DNA of 64,000 bases, taken from NCBI RefSeq assembly GCF_963675165.1, contig NC_087377.1, positions 12,200,632-12,264,631 of the forward strand, written 5' to 3'. A model generated the notes under the pieces. The model was given only the letters and a program-made list of their open reading frames with translations. It searched no databases and was not told where the DNA came from. Made by a program: the position numbers and the translations under genes. This document shows, one piece after another, positions 36,096 to 49,271 of the stretch (position 1 is the stretch's first letter; each line of letters starts with the position of its first letter). Source of the DNA: Halichondria panicea. Taxonomy: Eukaryota > Porifera > Demospongiae > Suberitida > Halichondriidae.

Positions 36096-39000
36096 ATGAC
36101 TTTCAACATTATGTGTGCAGTGCTAGCAGTATTATTTCTGGATGCGAAAGTCACAGAAGGTGACTATTTTAGCTATCTTAAATTATATCTAGACCACCAT
36201 ACATAATTCTCTAGTCTATTATTAAAGCTCTTCTGTATACTTTGTAGGCACTCTGACATTCACCCCAACTGTGGCCTGTCCTGATGACACTGTCATCTTC
36301 ACCTGTATTGCGACTAGTGATGTGGATGTGGCATTTAGGTGGACATTAACTCCACCACCGGAACTGAATGTGGCCATTGTCTCAATAACAGCGACGAACA
36401 CTGCTAGAAGTATTACGAGTAGTGGTGATGGGTTCATTTTCCGTGCTGATTACTTTGGACTGGATGAAGGCATAGTCACATCTACAGTCACCACCCTCAC
36501 TACGGTGACAGTGCTTGCTGGAACCAGGGCACAGTGTGATGTAATAGGAGCAGGAGGAGGAGGGGGTCCAATACCGATCATTGTGGCGGGTGAGTAAATT
36601 TTGCAGAGGCATTTTATGTAGGGCACTATCTTTAACTCAGACGTCCCCTCCCCTCCACTGAATCCAAGAGCATCCTCCTCTCAGAACCAACCAAGTTCGT
36701 TCATAGCCACTCTGGACTGGGACCTTCCTTCCTCTACTGGTGGTGTGTCTGTAAACTATGTCCTCGCCATCTCCCCAACACCTCTTTCTGGATCACCAGT
36801 CACCGTGGAGACCACCTCCACACAGATCAATGCATCTTACAACACACCCTACAATGTGACCATTAGAGCTGATAACTGTGTTGGACTGATGAGCAATGCC
36901 TCAATACTGTTTACTATACCGTCCCTAGGTCAGTTGCACCACTATAATTAGTGTTTCCTGCGCACACAGCTGGCAACTATTAAATTTGTCCACATTATAG
37001 TTGCCTGTCCCTTTTCCCTCACTGCTGCTAGTGGGGTGGTAAACATCCAGAGACCAAGTGTCCCAACTGTGGGCTCCAAACTGATATTCACTTGTTCTGG
37101 AGATGATCAGATGAGAACCTCTACCTGTGGTACTGATGGATGGTGGAATCCTGACCCTGAAAATGTTATATGTCCAACGATGGGTGAGTTAATGACAGTA
37201 CGTTTGCAATTGCATTAACCAACCATTTCTCTTACAGAACCCCCAGTGACCTGTCCAGTTCCCAGGGCCCCCTCTATGGGTAGTGTGAACACTAGTGGTC
37301 AGTCTTACACAGAGCAGTCACAGGTCACATATCAGTGCAATGAGGGACTCTTTCCAATGGGTGTTCTGACTGCCACTTGCGCAAGAGATGGACAAAATGG
37401 AATATGGAAGCCTGATCCAAGTACTGTGTTGTGCAGGACTTCGCCAGGTAGTGCTGTAATGGTCAATCACTTTATTTGCTGTTGTCTACACAGTCAACTG
37501 CACTGTACCTGTTGAGCCCTCCAACATAAGTATAGTGGACTATGAGAGGTTGAACGAGACAGTGTTGGAGGGAACAGTGCTGACTTACCAGTGTGACAAT
37601 GGACTCTCACTGACTGGACCCAACACCATTACTTGCACTAATACTGGAGTCTGGAGCACTGAGCCTGAGGCCATCATGTGTGTGTCACCAACTGAAGGTG
37701 AGGGAAATTAACCCGAAGCACGTAGGCGGCCACGGGTTATATATAGTATATAGTCTGTTGATTTGTTTGTCCGTTTGTCTGTCTGGGTATTTTGAGTCTG
37801 CTCACCAGGTTGCCCTAGCGCTTCGTTTACAGTATAGATAGCCTCAACACACAAAAAATAATGTTTTTAGTGTGACTTTGTTGGAAAGTGAGCAAAAGCT
37901 AAGAAGCTTACCTTGCACCTTTAGCAGTGGCGTAGGAAGTAGGGTGGGCTCCAAGGGCTGGAGCCTCCCCTTGTTGGAGAGCACTGTTTAGCTTGAACTG
38001 TTGAGCTAGCTTATATAGCTACAGCATGCTGGCTACATGCAGCCAGCTAGCTATTATACGTAAGATCCAATGATGGGCTAGGTTTTAAAAGTCTAAAGTG
38101 TAAATGATAGATGTACCACATGCATGCTGAGCCCCCCCCCCTTGTAAAAAGTCTTCCTACGCCTCGATCTGTTTAGGTATACAATCTATATACATAATTT
38201 ATAGCCAAAACACGGCTTTCATTTGAGGCATGCCATTACACATGTATGATTGTGCACTGACTATACCACCTATATATGGAGCAAATTTTTTTAATGGGAA
38301 GACTTTTTTGCTGCACGGCTAGTGAGCCTACTGTGGTCCCACTGCATGTCAGGTGTCCTACTTGTAACACTATAGGCCTCGATCTTTGCTAGCTCTGCTG
38401 TGATCCTAACGGTCTGGGACTCGACTAGTGCATGTCAGATACCCAAAAATTGCATTCATCCCAGCTGGCGCCTAAAGTATACACTGTTAAAAATGGCGCG
38501 CTACTTTACACGTTTTTCATGTGTTGGTATGACTGTTTAAGTTTTACACACACAAAGTGTGGTAAAAACACACCTATGACGATGTGTTATCTAACCCATT
38601 TCAAGAGTGTTCAGGGACACTGCTGTGGTGCGCTCTACTGCACATAATGAATGTAAAGTAACACCCTTAGTGTGCTAGCCTTACATGCCAAATCGTCCCT
38701 ATATGCATGGCATGCATTTAACAATTACACAATCATCTGATAAATAAAAATACTAGCAGTGATGAAACAGTGGAGTACACGTATGTCACAAGAAAAAAAC
38801 GATATAACGTACGTACATAATTATTATATATAGAATGCATCTAAGCTGTAAATCTATTTCAAAGTCACTTGAAACTTTCTTAATTTGCTGAAGCAGTCTG
38901 ACAGATACCATGCATATGCTGACTTCATGGGGCTTGTCATGGGATCTTCATGTTTGTCTCCACATTCTCGTCAGCCTGGATGAATACATTCATAGCTATT

Positions 39001-40377
39001 ATAGTAATAATTTGACAGAGAATTATTCAGTATGTGTATATATACTCACATCAAGAATTGTCATTGTTCTTATCCACTGGCATATAGACATGTAGACGAG
39101 CTCCTGTGTAAAAAGATGAAGATAAACCTTTATTAAGCTATAGTGTATAACAAATGACTTACATGCATGGCTGCTATATCAGGAGTATACTCCTGGCTAT
39201 ATATGTATAGCTGTCTTGCTTTGATACACTTGCATGTGTCATCGTCCTTGGGTGCTGGATTGATCTCTCTGTGACTACATGGTGACGCTAATGTTCTACA
39301 TAATTATAGTATAGACATTTAACGGTACAGCTCAGTATATATAGCTAGCTAGCAAGTGAAACTGAGCTAGACCACAGCCCATTCAGTAGTGTGATGGAAT
39401 GGATGTCTAAGCCTTTTTATAAGCGCCAGAAAAAATAATTATGCTGATCCTGACGTGGCACTGTAATTACATCAATTACGGTACATTGGATCTACTTCAT
39501 GTATAGCTGGTACATTTGTACAATGTCACATGCTCACAAAAATTCCTGAAATAAACCCTAGCTGATTCGTATAATATTATAACATTCCGGACTTCTTTTC
39601 CTGTCTCTGCCAGGGTTTCATCTATAGTGGGGGGGGGGGGCTGGGGTGAACCTTCCCCCCAAAAATGTTGTAGAATAACGACATCATCACATTAGTACTA
39701 CATGGCATCATCATATTTAGTGTGATTAACTAAGGCAGTGATGCGTTAGACTAAGCATGTAATGAGCGTAGCCAAACATTTTGCGGCAAATCTTCCCCCC
39801 AATATTTTTGATCCTAGATGAAACCCTGTCTGCTGTGATCCTAGTCCCATGCATGCAGTGCATGTCTGATCCTGCACCACCTTGGTGCCACGTTTTCAAA
39901 GCTGTTATAATAGGGTACAAATCATTGTGTTCTGCAATCATGTACATAGTTTAATTCATTGCCCTCTATTACTTGCTGCTCCATGTTCATACATATACTT
40001 GCTTATTATACAACACAGTAAGTACTTATACAACTGCCTATACAGGCTTCAGCTAGTTCTCTAGTTGTTAGCCCTATATACAATAATCTTTCGAATTCAC
40101 AGCTCCGACTGTAGCAACCACGACAGCTGCCACCCTATCAACCGGTGTAACTGTTGCCATCGGTGTTACTATTTTCATTGTGTCTACTATCCTTGGATTT
40201 CTCGCTGGACTCTTAGTGATGTACTCGTTCATGCATAAGAAGGCAGCGTACTCCACAAGAAAAACAGCATTATCTGTTGTAGAACCCACTAAACCAGTTG
40301 GTCCTGTTTATGAGGAGGTGTCGCGTACCAAAGAGGAGATTGAACTCAACACTAACCAGGCGTATGGACCATTATAG
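36096..40377 (+). CDS. R7: Ig-FN3-CCP3 receptor with tyrosine-motif tail (complete)
   Basis: Seven exons: 36096-36159, 36248-36589, 36641-36928, 37001-37183, 37238-37447, 37494-37697, 40103-40377; all introns phase 1, 521 residues. Residues 1-21 are a signal peptide (MTFNIMCAVLAVLFLDAKVT). 22-135 is the Ig-like domain (ACPDDTVIFTCIATSDVDVA, FRWTLTPPPE). 136-231 is FN3 (TLDWDLPSS, SPTPLSGSPVTVETTS). 232-292, 293-362 and 363-430 are CCP modules. 431-521 holds the membrane helix, a KK stop-transfer, and a tail with PVYEEVSRTKEE and NQAYGPL; TAG at 40375-40377 ends the protein two residues earlier than in R1. The last intron is 2.4 kb with two MITEs, and its 5' part resembles that of R1. An 18-bp-arm hairpin with AATAAA follows the gene. 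Confidence 0.92.
37925..38166. mobile_element. MITE with CAGTGGCGTAGGAAG end, in R7 last intron
   Basis: Left end CAGTGGCGTAGGAAG; right end CTTCCTACGCC. About 240 bp, non-coding. The same end motif bounds a shorter element at 41365-41476 and its duplicate at 56958-57067. Confidence 0.6.
39611..39828. mobile_element. MITE with CAGGGTTTCATCTA ends and 5-bp TSD, copy 2
   Basis: Ends CAGGGTTTCATCTA and TAGATGAAACCCTG are inverted. TCTGC flanks both sides (39606-39610 and 39829-39833). The interior is similar to the copy at 15590-15825. It lies in the last intron of R7. Confidence 0.8.
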
Positions 40378-40500
40378 GACTGTGAAACTCGTTCACTCTT
40401 CATTATTAGTATTCAACAAGTTAATTGCAATAATTTTATCATTTTGGTACTTTGTTTGTTATAGACTCAGTGTTTTTTATTTTATATAGATATAGCGATA

Positions 40501-40555
40501 ACCAGGAGCCCATAAATAAATTACAAGGATTCTCTTATATTTATGGGCTCCTGGT
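40501..40555 (+). promoter_or_regulatory. Hairpin containing poly(A) signal, 3' of R7
   Basis: Arms 40501-40518 (ACCAGGAGCCCATAAATA) and 40538-40555 are exact reverse complements separated by 19 nt. AATAAA at 40515-40520 overlaps the end of the left arm. It could be a 3'-UTR or 3'-end structure for R7, or a tiny foldback element; it is not seen after the other copies. Confidence 0.5.
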
Positions 40556-40599
40556 ATTATAGCTATAGATAAAATTATTTAATGATGTATCTGGTTCAT

Positions 40600-41600
40600 T
40601 TTTTGCTATAAAACCTATAATTATAATAATTATGTGGTTTTTCTGACTTTCCTCAATCAGAAAATTAATTATTACATGTTTTAGTACACGTGTTTTTTCT
40701 TCATGAACCAAGTGATCGATTAAGCTCTGCAGTTAGTAATTATGCCTCGGTGTGCGGTAATTAATAATTATTATTATGTGCATTATATAATTATACCACC
40801 CTAGCTTTCAGTATAATTATAAATCTGTTAATAATTGTTTTCCTTTCAATTTTCATAAATAATGGCATGTTTACAGGCATCTGTAAACTGATACTGTAAA
40901 CAAAGCTAGAGTACCCATGCATATAATTATAATGTATTTGTAAGAAAAACAACAATTAAGAGAAGCTACATAATTATACATTGTACACTGTTCTGTCAGA
41001 CTTGTCCAGAATCCTGCAGCATATACAGAGTACATAAAGTATCTGGCATGAAGTTAGGATATCAATAATAAATATTATGGGACTGCACAATAAGTGCTGG
41101 GAAGAAAGGGGCCTGCATGGGGTATAGTGAGAGATTGTCACTGATAGTGGAGGAAAAAGGGGGGAGTGGGGGATCGACTGTGGGAAACAGTGGAGAGATG
41201 CCATTATGGGGTGGGATTGTGGAGGTAAAAGAGGGGAGAGTGAGAGATTGTGGGAAATAGAGTAAGTGGCTGAAGTGACTGAAGGTACATAGGTATAAAG
41301 TCGTCCTAAGCCTAAGCTTAATGAGCAGGGCTTTGAGTTAATGTTCATAAAAACTTTTATATAGCAGTGGCGTAGGAAACAATTTTTCAATAGGGGGCTC
41401 TAGTTTTTTGAATAGACAAAAAGTACTGTTATCTACATATAGTGAAGCCCTTGGAGCCCTCCTTCCTACGTCATTGTATAGCAAACTATAGACATTACGC
41501 AAAGACTCACATTGGATTATGTTGTTCTGTTCTCTCTCTCTGAGGATCATTCTCCCCAGCAGCTGACAGAGACAGTCCACTCCAGCAGACTGCACCAGGC
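40600..41600. repeat. Segmental duplication, copy 1 (partner 56236-57200)
   Basis: About 1 kb 3' of R7, including a MITE (41365-41476, TSD TATAG) and part of a HEAT-gene exon, is repeated in the same orientation at 56236-57200. The shared MITE insertion shows that it preceded the duplication. A frame in the middle (40974-41390, minus) is not conserved in coding sense. Confidence 0.8.
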
Positions 41601-42360
41601 ATTGTCACTGCTCTGTGAGGGAGCGGGGTACATGTAAATAAGTGGAGTATGTAGATCTCGTTACAATAGGAAACAAGGACACAATAATTATGTTTTCGAG
41701 CAGACCTATGCTATTGAAAGTATAGTGGCTCCTACACAGTCTAATAACTCACCAGTCAATAGAAGACACAGCTCGAGGTGTCTCTTGAACACTCTCTTAC
41801 CTAGTAACTTGGCAGCAAACACTGGCAACTGTGGACAGAGAAAGGAAGAGAAAATATTAGAGCAACATATTGAACACACACAAAAAGAAGTGAGAGAGAG
41901 AATTTCAAGCAGGAGAAGGAAAGTGGATTTAAATCATAAAACACATTCACAAGCTGTATACTCAACACTTGGACATGCAGCATCACTAGTGACCACCACA
42001 TTTATACCATGTACATCTAGCTACAAAGTACCCCACACATTATTGTACATGATCAATACACCTAATCTACATAACAACAACACCTTTATCTCATATACCC
42101 CACTACACCCTCAATCACATAGCATATCACATATCACATCACATACCCTCACTCTTCTCCCTCCCACGGCTCTCCTGGCTTGTGATAGTGTGAGTCCATA
42201 CATCCTCTCCTCCTCATTTTGGATCACTGATTACTGAACCACACGAGTACATCTGTTGGTCTGTCACGATGGGCTGGGTCGTCATGGATACAATGCACCA
42301 CCCAAATACAGCTGGTCCAGCATGAATACCAGAGGAACTAAGAGCGAGAGGATGAACAAT
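41480..42360 (-). pseudogene. HEAT-repeat gene fragment (three 3' exons)
   Basis: Minus-strand exons: about 42170-42345 (PGP...CMDSH exon, degraded), 41765-41830 (LPVFAAKLLGKRVFKRHLEL-like, with an inserted codon) and 41490-41615 (QSAGVDCLCQLLGRMI, missing the LTSL residues by deletion). All upstream exons are lacking. Confidence 0.65.
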
Positions 42361-43570
42361 AATTATAATAAGGCTATGTATATAGGCTTGACCAATTATG
42401 CTAATATGTATACTGGTATATATTAATATTATATATACACTGAGAATAATTCTAGAATAACAGGCCTAGGATACACAGTTATATTAGGGGAGGTTCAATC
42501 TTTATTCTAGATCTACGATGACACGTAATAATTATGATAAAAACCCTAATTGGGCCAAGGCATGCAAGAAGAAATTATTACTCCTATACCATTGAATCCT
42601 TTTTCTGATAGACAAGAACGTTCTATGAGAGACTATAATTATGATTCAAATGCTTATAATCGTGTATTTCATGAGCACAATTACACATGCTGGCAAAAAA
42701 CCATGAGCATGCATGAATAGAATAGACGCTTTTTTTTAGCAAAGCCTAAATTAGGCTGGCCATGCACCAGATATCATTGGACATGGTCTCTCCAGAAAGT
42801 GCGACCCACAGAAAAAGATGCTCTCAGAATTTTTGCCCACAAGTCCCTTAGCAAATCATACCCGTGCCACACAGGGAAAGAGAAAAGTTAACATAGAGTG
42901 GTTCAAGCAAAAATTCGAAAACAGAGTAAATACCTCCCAGCCCCTGAGTGATCGCTAGTGGATAGGATAGCTAGAGACAGCCACAGAACGGTTAACCATG
43001 AAAACATTCGTAATCGCTAAATTATAACGCGGAGTGTTAATTTCAACCATTACACAGGGAGGCTCGGTCGTTTCCAATCCCTGTAATTTTCAATCTATCT
43101 ATGCCTAAAAACATGCAGTTCACAATAATTGAGACAATAAAGGCAGTTCAAAAAATAGGCAAACTAAACATACAATAGGAATGTAAAATCATAAGGGAAT
43201 TAATTTCAACACAGTACGTGTTGTGTATGATGAAAGTGGAGGGGCTCACCAGACTGTGATCTAGATGAGAAAAACAAACTCTATCAGCACATCTCTCTCA
43301 CTACTCTACACACACAATGGGGGGGGGGCAATAATGACCTCTGACCTCTGTCTCTATATCATACACTCACAGTCACAGCATGACTAGCCTCCTCCATGCA
43401 ATAGGCACAGCATGGTTACCTTGGTAACTTCCTCATTAACAAACGAGAATGGTAGCCTGCATGTACATACACAAAGATTAGTCAGTACACATGCACCACA
43501 GGGGTCAAAGGTGAGTCAGTACATAACAGTGAGTTCAGCTAGCTAGCTAGAGGTGATATTTCTACTTTTT
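42360..43570. other. No gene recognised
   Basis: AT-rich intergenic sequence with a G run at 43320. No splice-bounded frame, RNA gene or clear inverted-repeat element was seen. Confidence 0.5.
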
Positions 43571-43572
43571 CA

Positions 43573-43979
43573 TATACTGTATGTACTTGATTAAACGCCC
43601 GGGCGTTTATTTCCTAACAGCATCTGTAGAGGGGGTGTTTAAACGAGATGGGTGCTTATTCGAAACGGGCGTTTATTGTTTTGTATACTTTAAACTCTTG
43701 CTCATCAGCAGTTATTATGCTCTTTTTGGCTGCTGCCACAGCTCACAGCTTCAATCTTAAGTCGTAGGAGTGGTGTTTTTCTCCCTCTGTGTCGTCTCTG
43801 CCATCATAAATAGTATCTATGCTGCCATTGTTTCAGTTAGTTCCATGTGCTAATTCAGCTCCACCCACAGTGCCACGCCCCATACATGGGCGATTATTTA
43901 AGAGGGGCGTTTATTGACAAAGACAGCTTTTACCATGGGCGTTTAAACGAGATGGGTGTTTAATCAAGTAAATATGGTA
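43573..43979. mobile_element. MITE with TACTTGATTAAACGCCC ends
   Basis: Left end (TACTTGATTAAACGCCCG within 43573-43601) is inverted relative to the right end (GTGTTTAATCAAGTA within 43951-43979). Internal GGGCGTTTATT blocks recur in both orientations. About 400 bp, no coding frame. Confidence 0.7.
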
Positions 43980-45447
43980 ATACTACCCTACCTTGCTCTA
44001 TAATAATTATAGTGTATTTTGAGGGGCGTAAATAAGAAGCCATGTGATTGGGGCTAAAATTGAGTGTGGTTTAATAACACGTGGTAAGGTATAATTTATG
44101 TATATGCCAAGTTTCGTTGAAATCTGAGGAGGTACTCATTTTTGACATGGAATGTCCCATAAACGAAGTAAGTACTTAAGTGACACAATTAGTAAGTGTC
44201 ATGTACGTACTATAACACACAATGAACATAATTATGTGGGTACATTAACAATCGTCCTGTATAAGGATTTAAGCCTATGTCATACTATACGTGCTATCAT
44301 ATAATTATAGACAGAAACTAGACATTACGCAAGTACTCACATTGGATTGTATTGTTCTATTCTCCCTCTGAGGATCATTCTCCCCAGCAGCTGACAGAGT
44401 GAGGTGAGACAGTCCACTCCAGAAGACTGCACCACCAGGCATTGTCACTGCTCTGTACGTATAGGTGTTGTGCATGTGTGTGTATTGGGGGGGGGGGGGT
44501 TCTAGTTCATACATGTAGAAGATGGAGTCCATGCAGGAACAGCTCGAGGTGTCTCTAGATCTTAAACACTCTCTTACCCAGAGACTTGGAAAACACTGGT
44601 AGCTGTGGACAATGAGAATTAATTAGTGCAACATTGAACATAACTAACAAGTCATGATACTCAAGAAGTTAGATAGTGTAGTCATGTCACAGTACAACAC
44701 AAAATTATACAAGCAATTAAATGTTCTGTTGTTTGTGGAATCCACTTCGAAAGTTTCTTACAGTGTCAGCTTTTGAAGACACTAGCCTGTTTCAATGAAA
44801 CCCTGGATCTAAGAATCCATACACTCACTAAAGCAACTGGAGAGCTACTTTCATATATTCTATATAACATCTCACCAGTTTTAGCAGTGTCTCCAGGAGG
44901 TTGAGGTGTTGAGGGTAGTGTCTGTGTCGCTCAGCACAGAGGGGGAGGAGGGAGGACACTCGGTCACCACGCCCACTCACACTGTGACTCAGGCTCTCCA
45001 AGCAGGAGAATGGAACTGGAGGGAGGGTACAAGATTAGATTCAGATAATATAAAAACTGCCATTATATATATACTCCTCAATTTACATCACACAACACAT
45101 CAACACTTGGACTCACAGTGTATCACAATAAATATATACTCCACTTGGGGTCTGTATCATAGCAACTGATTTTAGTACTAGATCTACACAGCCAAAAAGA
45201 AGCTAGACACTTGTTGACAAGGGCAGGACATATGGGTGGGGCTCACTAAACACCAGGAAGGCTGGAGGAAGGGTGGGGCTCACTACTTGATATTGACAAG
45301 TTAGTTCGTAGAGCTAGAAGCTTAGCACTGGCTACAAGCTATACGCACAAGCTTTTTGTTCGTTCTAAATAGTTTTTGAGACTGTTAGCTAGTTGCATCC
45401 AAGGTGAGGTAGCTTAGATAGCAAGTACTTTTCATTCAAGTGGGTAT

Positions 45448-45573
45448 ATAACACTTATTGTCCACTACACTCGAATTTATGGCAAACGTAAACCATCCTT
45501 GGCCTCGGGGCTTCGCCCTCGTCCTCGGAGGTTTACTGCCATAAATGCTGATGTAGTGGACAATAAGTATAAC
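45448..45573. mobile_element. 126-bp near-palindromic MITE
   Basis: ATAACACTTATTGTCCACTA at the left is inverted relative to TAGTGGACAATAAGTATAAC at the right. Inner blocks TTTATGGCAAACGTAAACC and GGTTTACTGCCATAAAT also pair, leaving a loop of GGCTTCGCC type. The whole unit would fold as one stem-loop. Confidence 0.75.
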
Positions 45574-46423
45574 GTGAACACCACATAATTATACCACATG
45601 GACATAATTATCACATCTATAAAAAGTACCCTTATCCCACACATATTAGTACACCTAATCTACACAACATCAACATACCTTTATCCCATACCCCACTACA
45701 CCCTCAATCACATAGCATATCCACACACACAACACACCCTCACCCCTTATTCTTCTCTCTCCCAGGCTTGTGTTAGTGTGAATCCATACATCCTCCCCTC
45801 CTCATTTTGCAGGCTAGTGAACTACATGAGTACATCTGCTGGTTAGTGGGCCAGGTCGTCATGGATACGATGCACCACCTCAAATATAGCCGGTCCAGGA
45901 TCAATACCAGAGGAGCTGAGGAAGGAGGAGGATGAACGATAGTGAAATAATGCATCTAATTTGCCACAATATCAAAGCATATTACATAAAACACAATCTT
46001 TCTTTCAGGTAGTAACACAGTGGATAGAGCTTTAAGAGCTCAATGTACAACAATATTGATTGCCAAGCAGCACCTTACAAGGTTAGAGAAAAGAGCCAGA
46101 TAGAGAAACTTTATAGCATAATTGTACAAGTGAAGTACAAGATGGAGATAAGACAAGGAATGTTACAGTAGTGGTCACCCACAACTTGGTGATCTGTTGA
46201 TACACTCCATACTAGCTAATAACAGAATTGCAAAATGAGCCATGAGTAGTGCTTTTTGAAATCAATCAATTAATATGCGAAAATTAGTTACGTGTTTTCT
46301 CACCTGCACTCTTCTAGCTAGGAAGCATCCCCGACTAAAGGAGGGGGCGGGATATAAAACAATGGTAGCTATAGCTAGACTAACAGCCAGCGTCTCTCAC
46401 TAGCCAGCTATCATCATGGAAAC

Positions 46424-47192
46424 TAGACTCGCAAGCCACTCCCTTTTCTCTGATTGGACGGGGACAGGACGAGACTGGTGACTCTGGGCTACACGTACAG
46501 CTTCTGTCTCTACCAGAATTTGGGTAGAGATTATTCATTGGTTCTTCCACGCGATCCAACAATTGCGTGAGGTTAAGTACAATTGCGTAACCTGCAAAAT
46601 TGCTTGCGGGCTTCTTAGCTACAGTTTGAGAATGGATGCTAGTGCTAGAAAAGTGAAGTAATAACAACATTAGGCATTCAGCTAGGATATAGTCATCTAA
46701 GAGACCAGCAGAGATTAGCTGTGTTTCAGTTTTATGATGAGAACTGGCAGCAGAAAGTCAGTGTGCTATTGGTTGCCCAAGGCTTTTGATAACCTGTACA
46801 ATACAAGACAGATAATGGCAGAGGATAGCAGTTGAATTGAGACAGTCATAGAGAGTAGTTGTCAGACTTGTAAAAGCTCTTAAAATCGCTGCCACTCCTC
46901 CATTCAAAGAAGGACTGCCAAGATTTCTATGTTCATCAGCTGTTCCATGCTAATCCACAAGTTGTGGCACAACAGACACTGCGGTACAAAGATCTAAAGG
47001 CTGGCTAGATAGATCTGTGTACTTGTCTTTAACTTTGACTCTGCTTTGACGCGTCAGAATAAATTGCATAATTTGCACATGACATTCTTACCTAATAGCA
47101 TTCCTGAAATACAGAAGCTGTAGCCCAGAGTCGTTAGTCTCTTTTCTCCCGCCTCCGTCTAATCAGAGAAAAGGGAGTGGCTTTCGAGTCTA
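46424..47192. mobile_element. Mutator-like element inserted in a HEAT-gene exon, exact 9-bp TSD
   Basis: Terminal inverted repeats of about 85 bp start TAGACTCGCAAGCCACTCCC (right complement TAGACTCGAAAGCCACTCCC) and continue through TTTTCTCTGATT and CTCTGGGCTACA. CATGGAAAC is duplicated at 46415-46423 and 47193-47201. No transposase frame in the 600-bp interior. Confidence 0.9.
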
Positions 47193-47247
47193 CATGGAAA
47201 CACTCCAACAGTAGTCATCTCGTGTAAGGTCTCAGACAATCCTTGTT

Positions 47248-47251
<4 letters not shown>

Positions 47252-47288
<37 letters not shown>
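47252..47288. repeat. (GT)n microsatellite
   Basis: Pure GT tract in an intron of the HEAT-gene fragment, at the position occupied by a GT tract at 60906-60975 in another copy. Confidence 0.95.
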
Positions 47289-47289
<1 letters not shown>

Positions 47290-47928
47290 GGAGGGGTTGA
47301 AACAAAAAAAATAAATTGTGAGAAACTGCCTTATCTGACCGTAGAATTGGGTAACCACCTCTCCTATTTTCATTAAATATTGCTTATAAAAATTGACAAA
47401 TGGTTGCAGGAATAACTCTTACTGTAGTTAATTAGCTATCTATACTGGTAGGCTTCTTTTATATATTCAGACATCATAGAAAAACACACAGACACAAACC
47501 ACAAACAGAAAAGAAAAGGCAAACAGAGCCCGGCCTTGAGAGCCAAGAATGATGGTTTAAAGAGTCTTTCACGGTGCACCAACACTCCCCATTCATCTGT
47601 TGCATCCAGAAACACATACAACTAGCACACTGAATAAGCTATTCACTTGGGGCCATGCTGAATAATTATTGTATAAGCTATTTACATTTGAGGTATATTA
47701 AATGCTGACATAAATTATAGGACTTATCTTAGACTTGATATTGGCTGCTGCAGTACCTCAACTTAGCTTGCATGGCTGTGTACATTTTGTGTAAACTAAA
47801 TCAGACCTTGAGGGAGGCTTAGTTAGGTACAGGCTGTATTGGTTTGTGGTGGTAGTATCTGATAATGGGGATGGGTCTATGTGGCAAGCACAAAACAATC
47901 ATTAACCTCTAATTTTGGTTCTTAGAAT

Positions 47929-48500
47929 TAGGCCACAACAAGAGGTAGTTCTGTTTCTGGTCCATCCGCCGCTCAATATTTCACTGGGCTGTTTTTTCAG
48001 CAACACATCTAATGCGCATGCGCAAACCACACCCACTCACTTTAGGTTGAGTGGGTGTTGCAATAATTACATGTACAGCACCTACAACACTTCAATAATT
48101 ATTCAGTAAGCTAGTGCTTGTATCTTGTATTAATGTATATACTATCTGCAATGAAAGATGTTATTATGCTAACACAATAATTATGTGGTCTCATTTTGCT
48201 TTTTTGCTTTGATACAGAGCGAGCACGTACAATGGCTCAAGCTAGTGCAATGACATAATTATATAGGTGTTTGATATAGAGACAATTCTCAGTTCAATGT
48301 TCTGGTTGCCAAAGCCTAAAATACCTCTTCCTGTATGTTATTTAGATGTTATTATTGTGTTGTAAACCGTTTTTAAAGACAAACTGAACAAGTTGTGACA
48401 CTGCAAATATGTGTGGCTCAGTTGCTGTTGTCCCTCCTGGCCTCACGTAATCAGGGAAGCAACCTGACCAGAAACAGAACTACCTCTTGTTGTGGCCTTA
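47929..48500. mobile_element. TIR element with TAAGGCCACAACAAGAGG ends
   Basis: About 34 bp at 47929-47964 (GGCCACAACAAGAGGTAGTT onward) is inverted relative to 48466-48500. About 570 bp, no coding frame, target duplication not clear. Confidence 0.7.
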
Positions 48501-48532
48501 GCACTAGGCATTTGTCAAAATAAATAGATGGT

Positions 48533-48541
48533 AGTGTGTGT

Positions 48542-48584
<43 letters not shown>

Positions 48585-48624
48585 CGTGTACGTGCGTGTG
48601 TGTGTGTGTGTGTGGGGGGGGGGG
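48533..48624. repeat. Interrupted (GT)n tract with G run
   Basis: GT repeats with TATG, CGCG and GTACG interruptions end in a run of Gs. Confidence 0.9.
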
Positions 48625-49271
48625 AAGGTTGGATTGCTGAGCTGCAATATTAATCTGCTACTAAATTATTGGACTTTCAGAGCTATTTGACCAGCCAAAG
48701 AGTTCGGTTCTATGTCCATGGAAACACTCTACCGTACCGGTAATTTACGGGGGTCAAAACATTCGTATATTTAGGTGATATTTAGGTGGACACATTCAAT
48801 AGAACTATAGTGGCCTAATTCGGTTGCTGTAAACTGACTTCAAAGTTGAAAAAAGTGTTATTAATAGTGATTGTACTTGTACTAAAGACATCAGCTCAAT
48901 CGTGATCGTTCTGACTATCAGCTACAATTTAAATTGACAATTTGAGACATTTACCTATAAAAAAACCTTCTGACACACCTCAACATTAGTGAATGTGATG
49001 AATACGCGTAGCGAAGTTGCACTACAGTGTATCCATAGTTACAATCTGCCCTCTCTACCATGTATTAAGTAGTAAGAAACCTGCTGTAAAGATCAATAAG
49101 CAATAAAGTACACAGGACTTGCAAGACTTGCAAATGGTAAGCATCAGCCAACTAACAAACACATTCTGTACAAGGGGGGGGGGGGGGGTTGATTTGGTAA
49201 AGGCTTCAGAATGGATAAGCAATAATCAATCTGATCCAAAAGAGCCGGTAAAGACCCACTATACAATAAGT

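Larger units (their letters stand above)
44325..47245 (-). pseudogene. HEAT-repeat gene fragment M4, split by a transposon
   Basis: Minus-strand exons 5' to 3': one exon split between 47202-47240 and 46380-46423 (LLECFHDDSWLVRDAGC type) by the element at 46424-47192; a degraded exon near 46305-46350; 45775-45935 (SSFLSSSGIDPGPAIFEVVH and CMDSH); 44890-45010 (DRVSSLLPLCAE); 44540-44610 (LPVFSKSLGKRVF type); 44335-44460 (SAGVDCL type). The N-terminal and VDFYISQ exons are absent. The insertion plus missing exons make this non-functional. Confidence 0.7.

Noticed and set aside
40974-41390. 138-residue minus-strand frame
   Set aside because: The duplicated copy at 56600-56990 does not preserve the frame, and no domain is recognisable.
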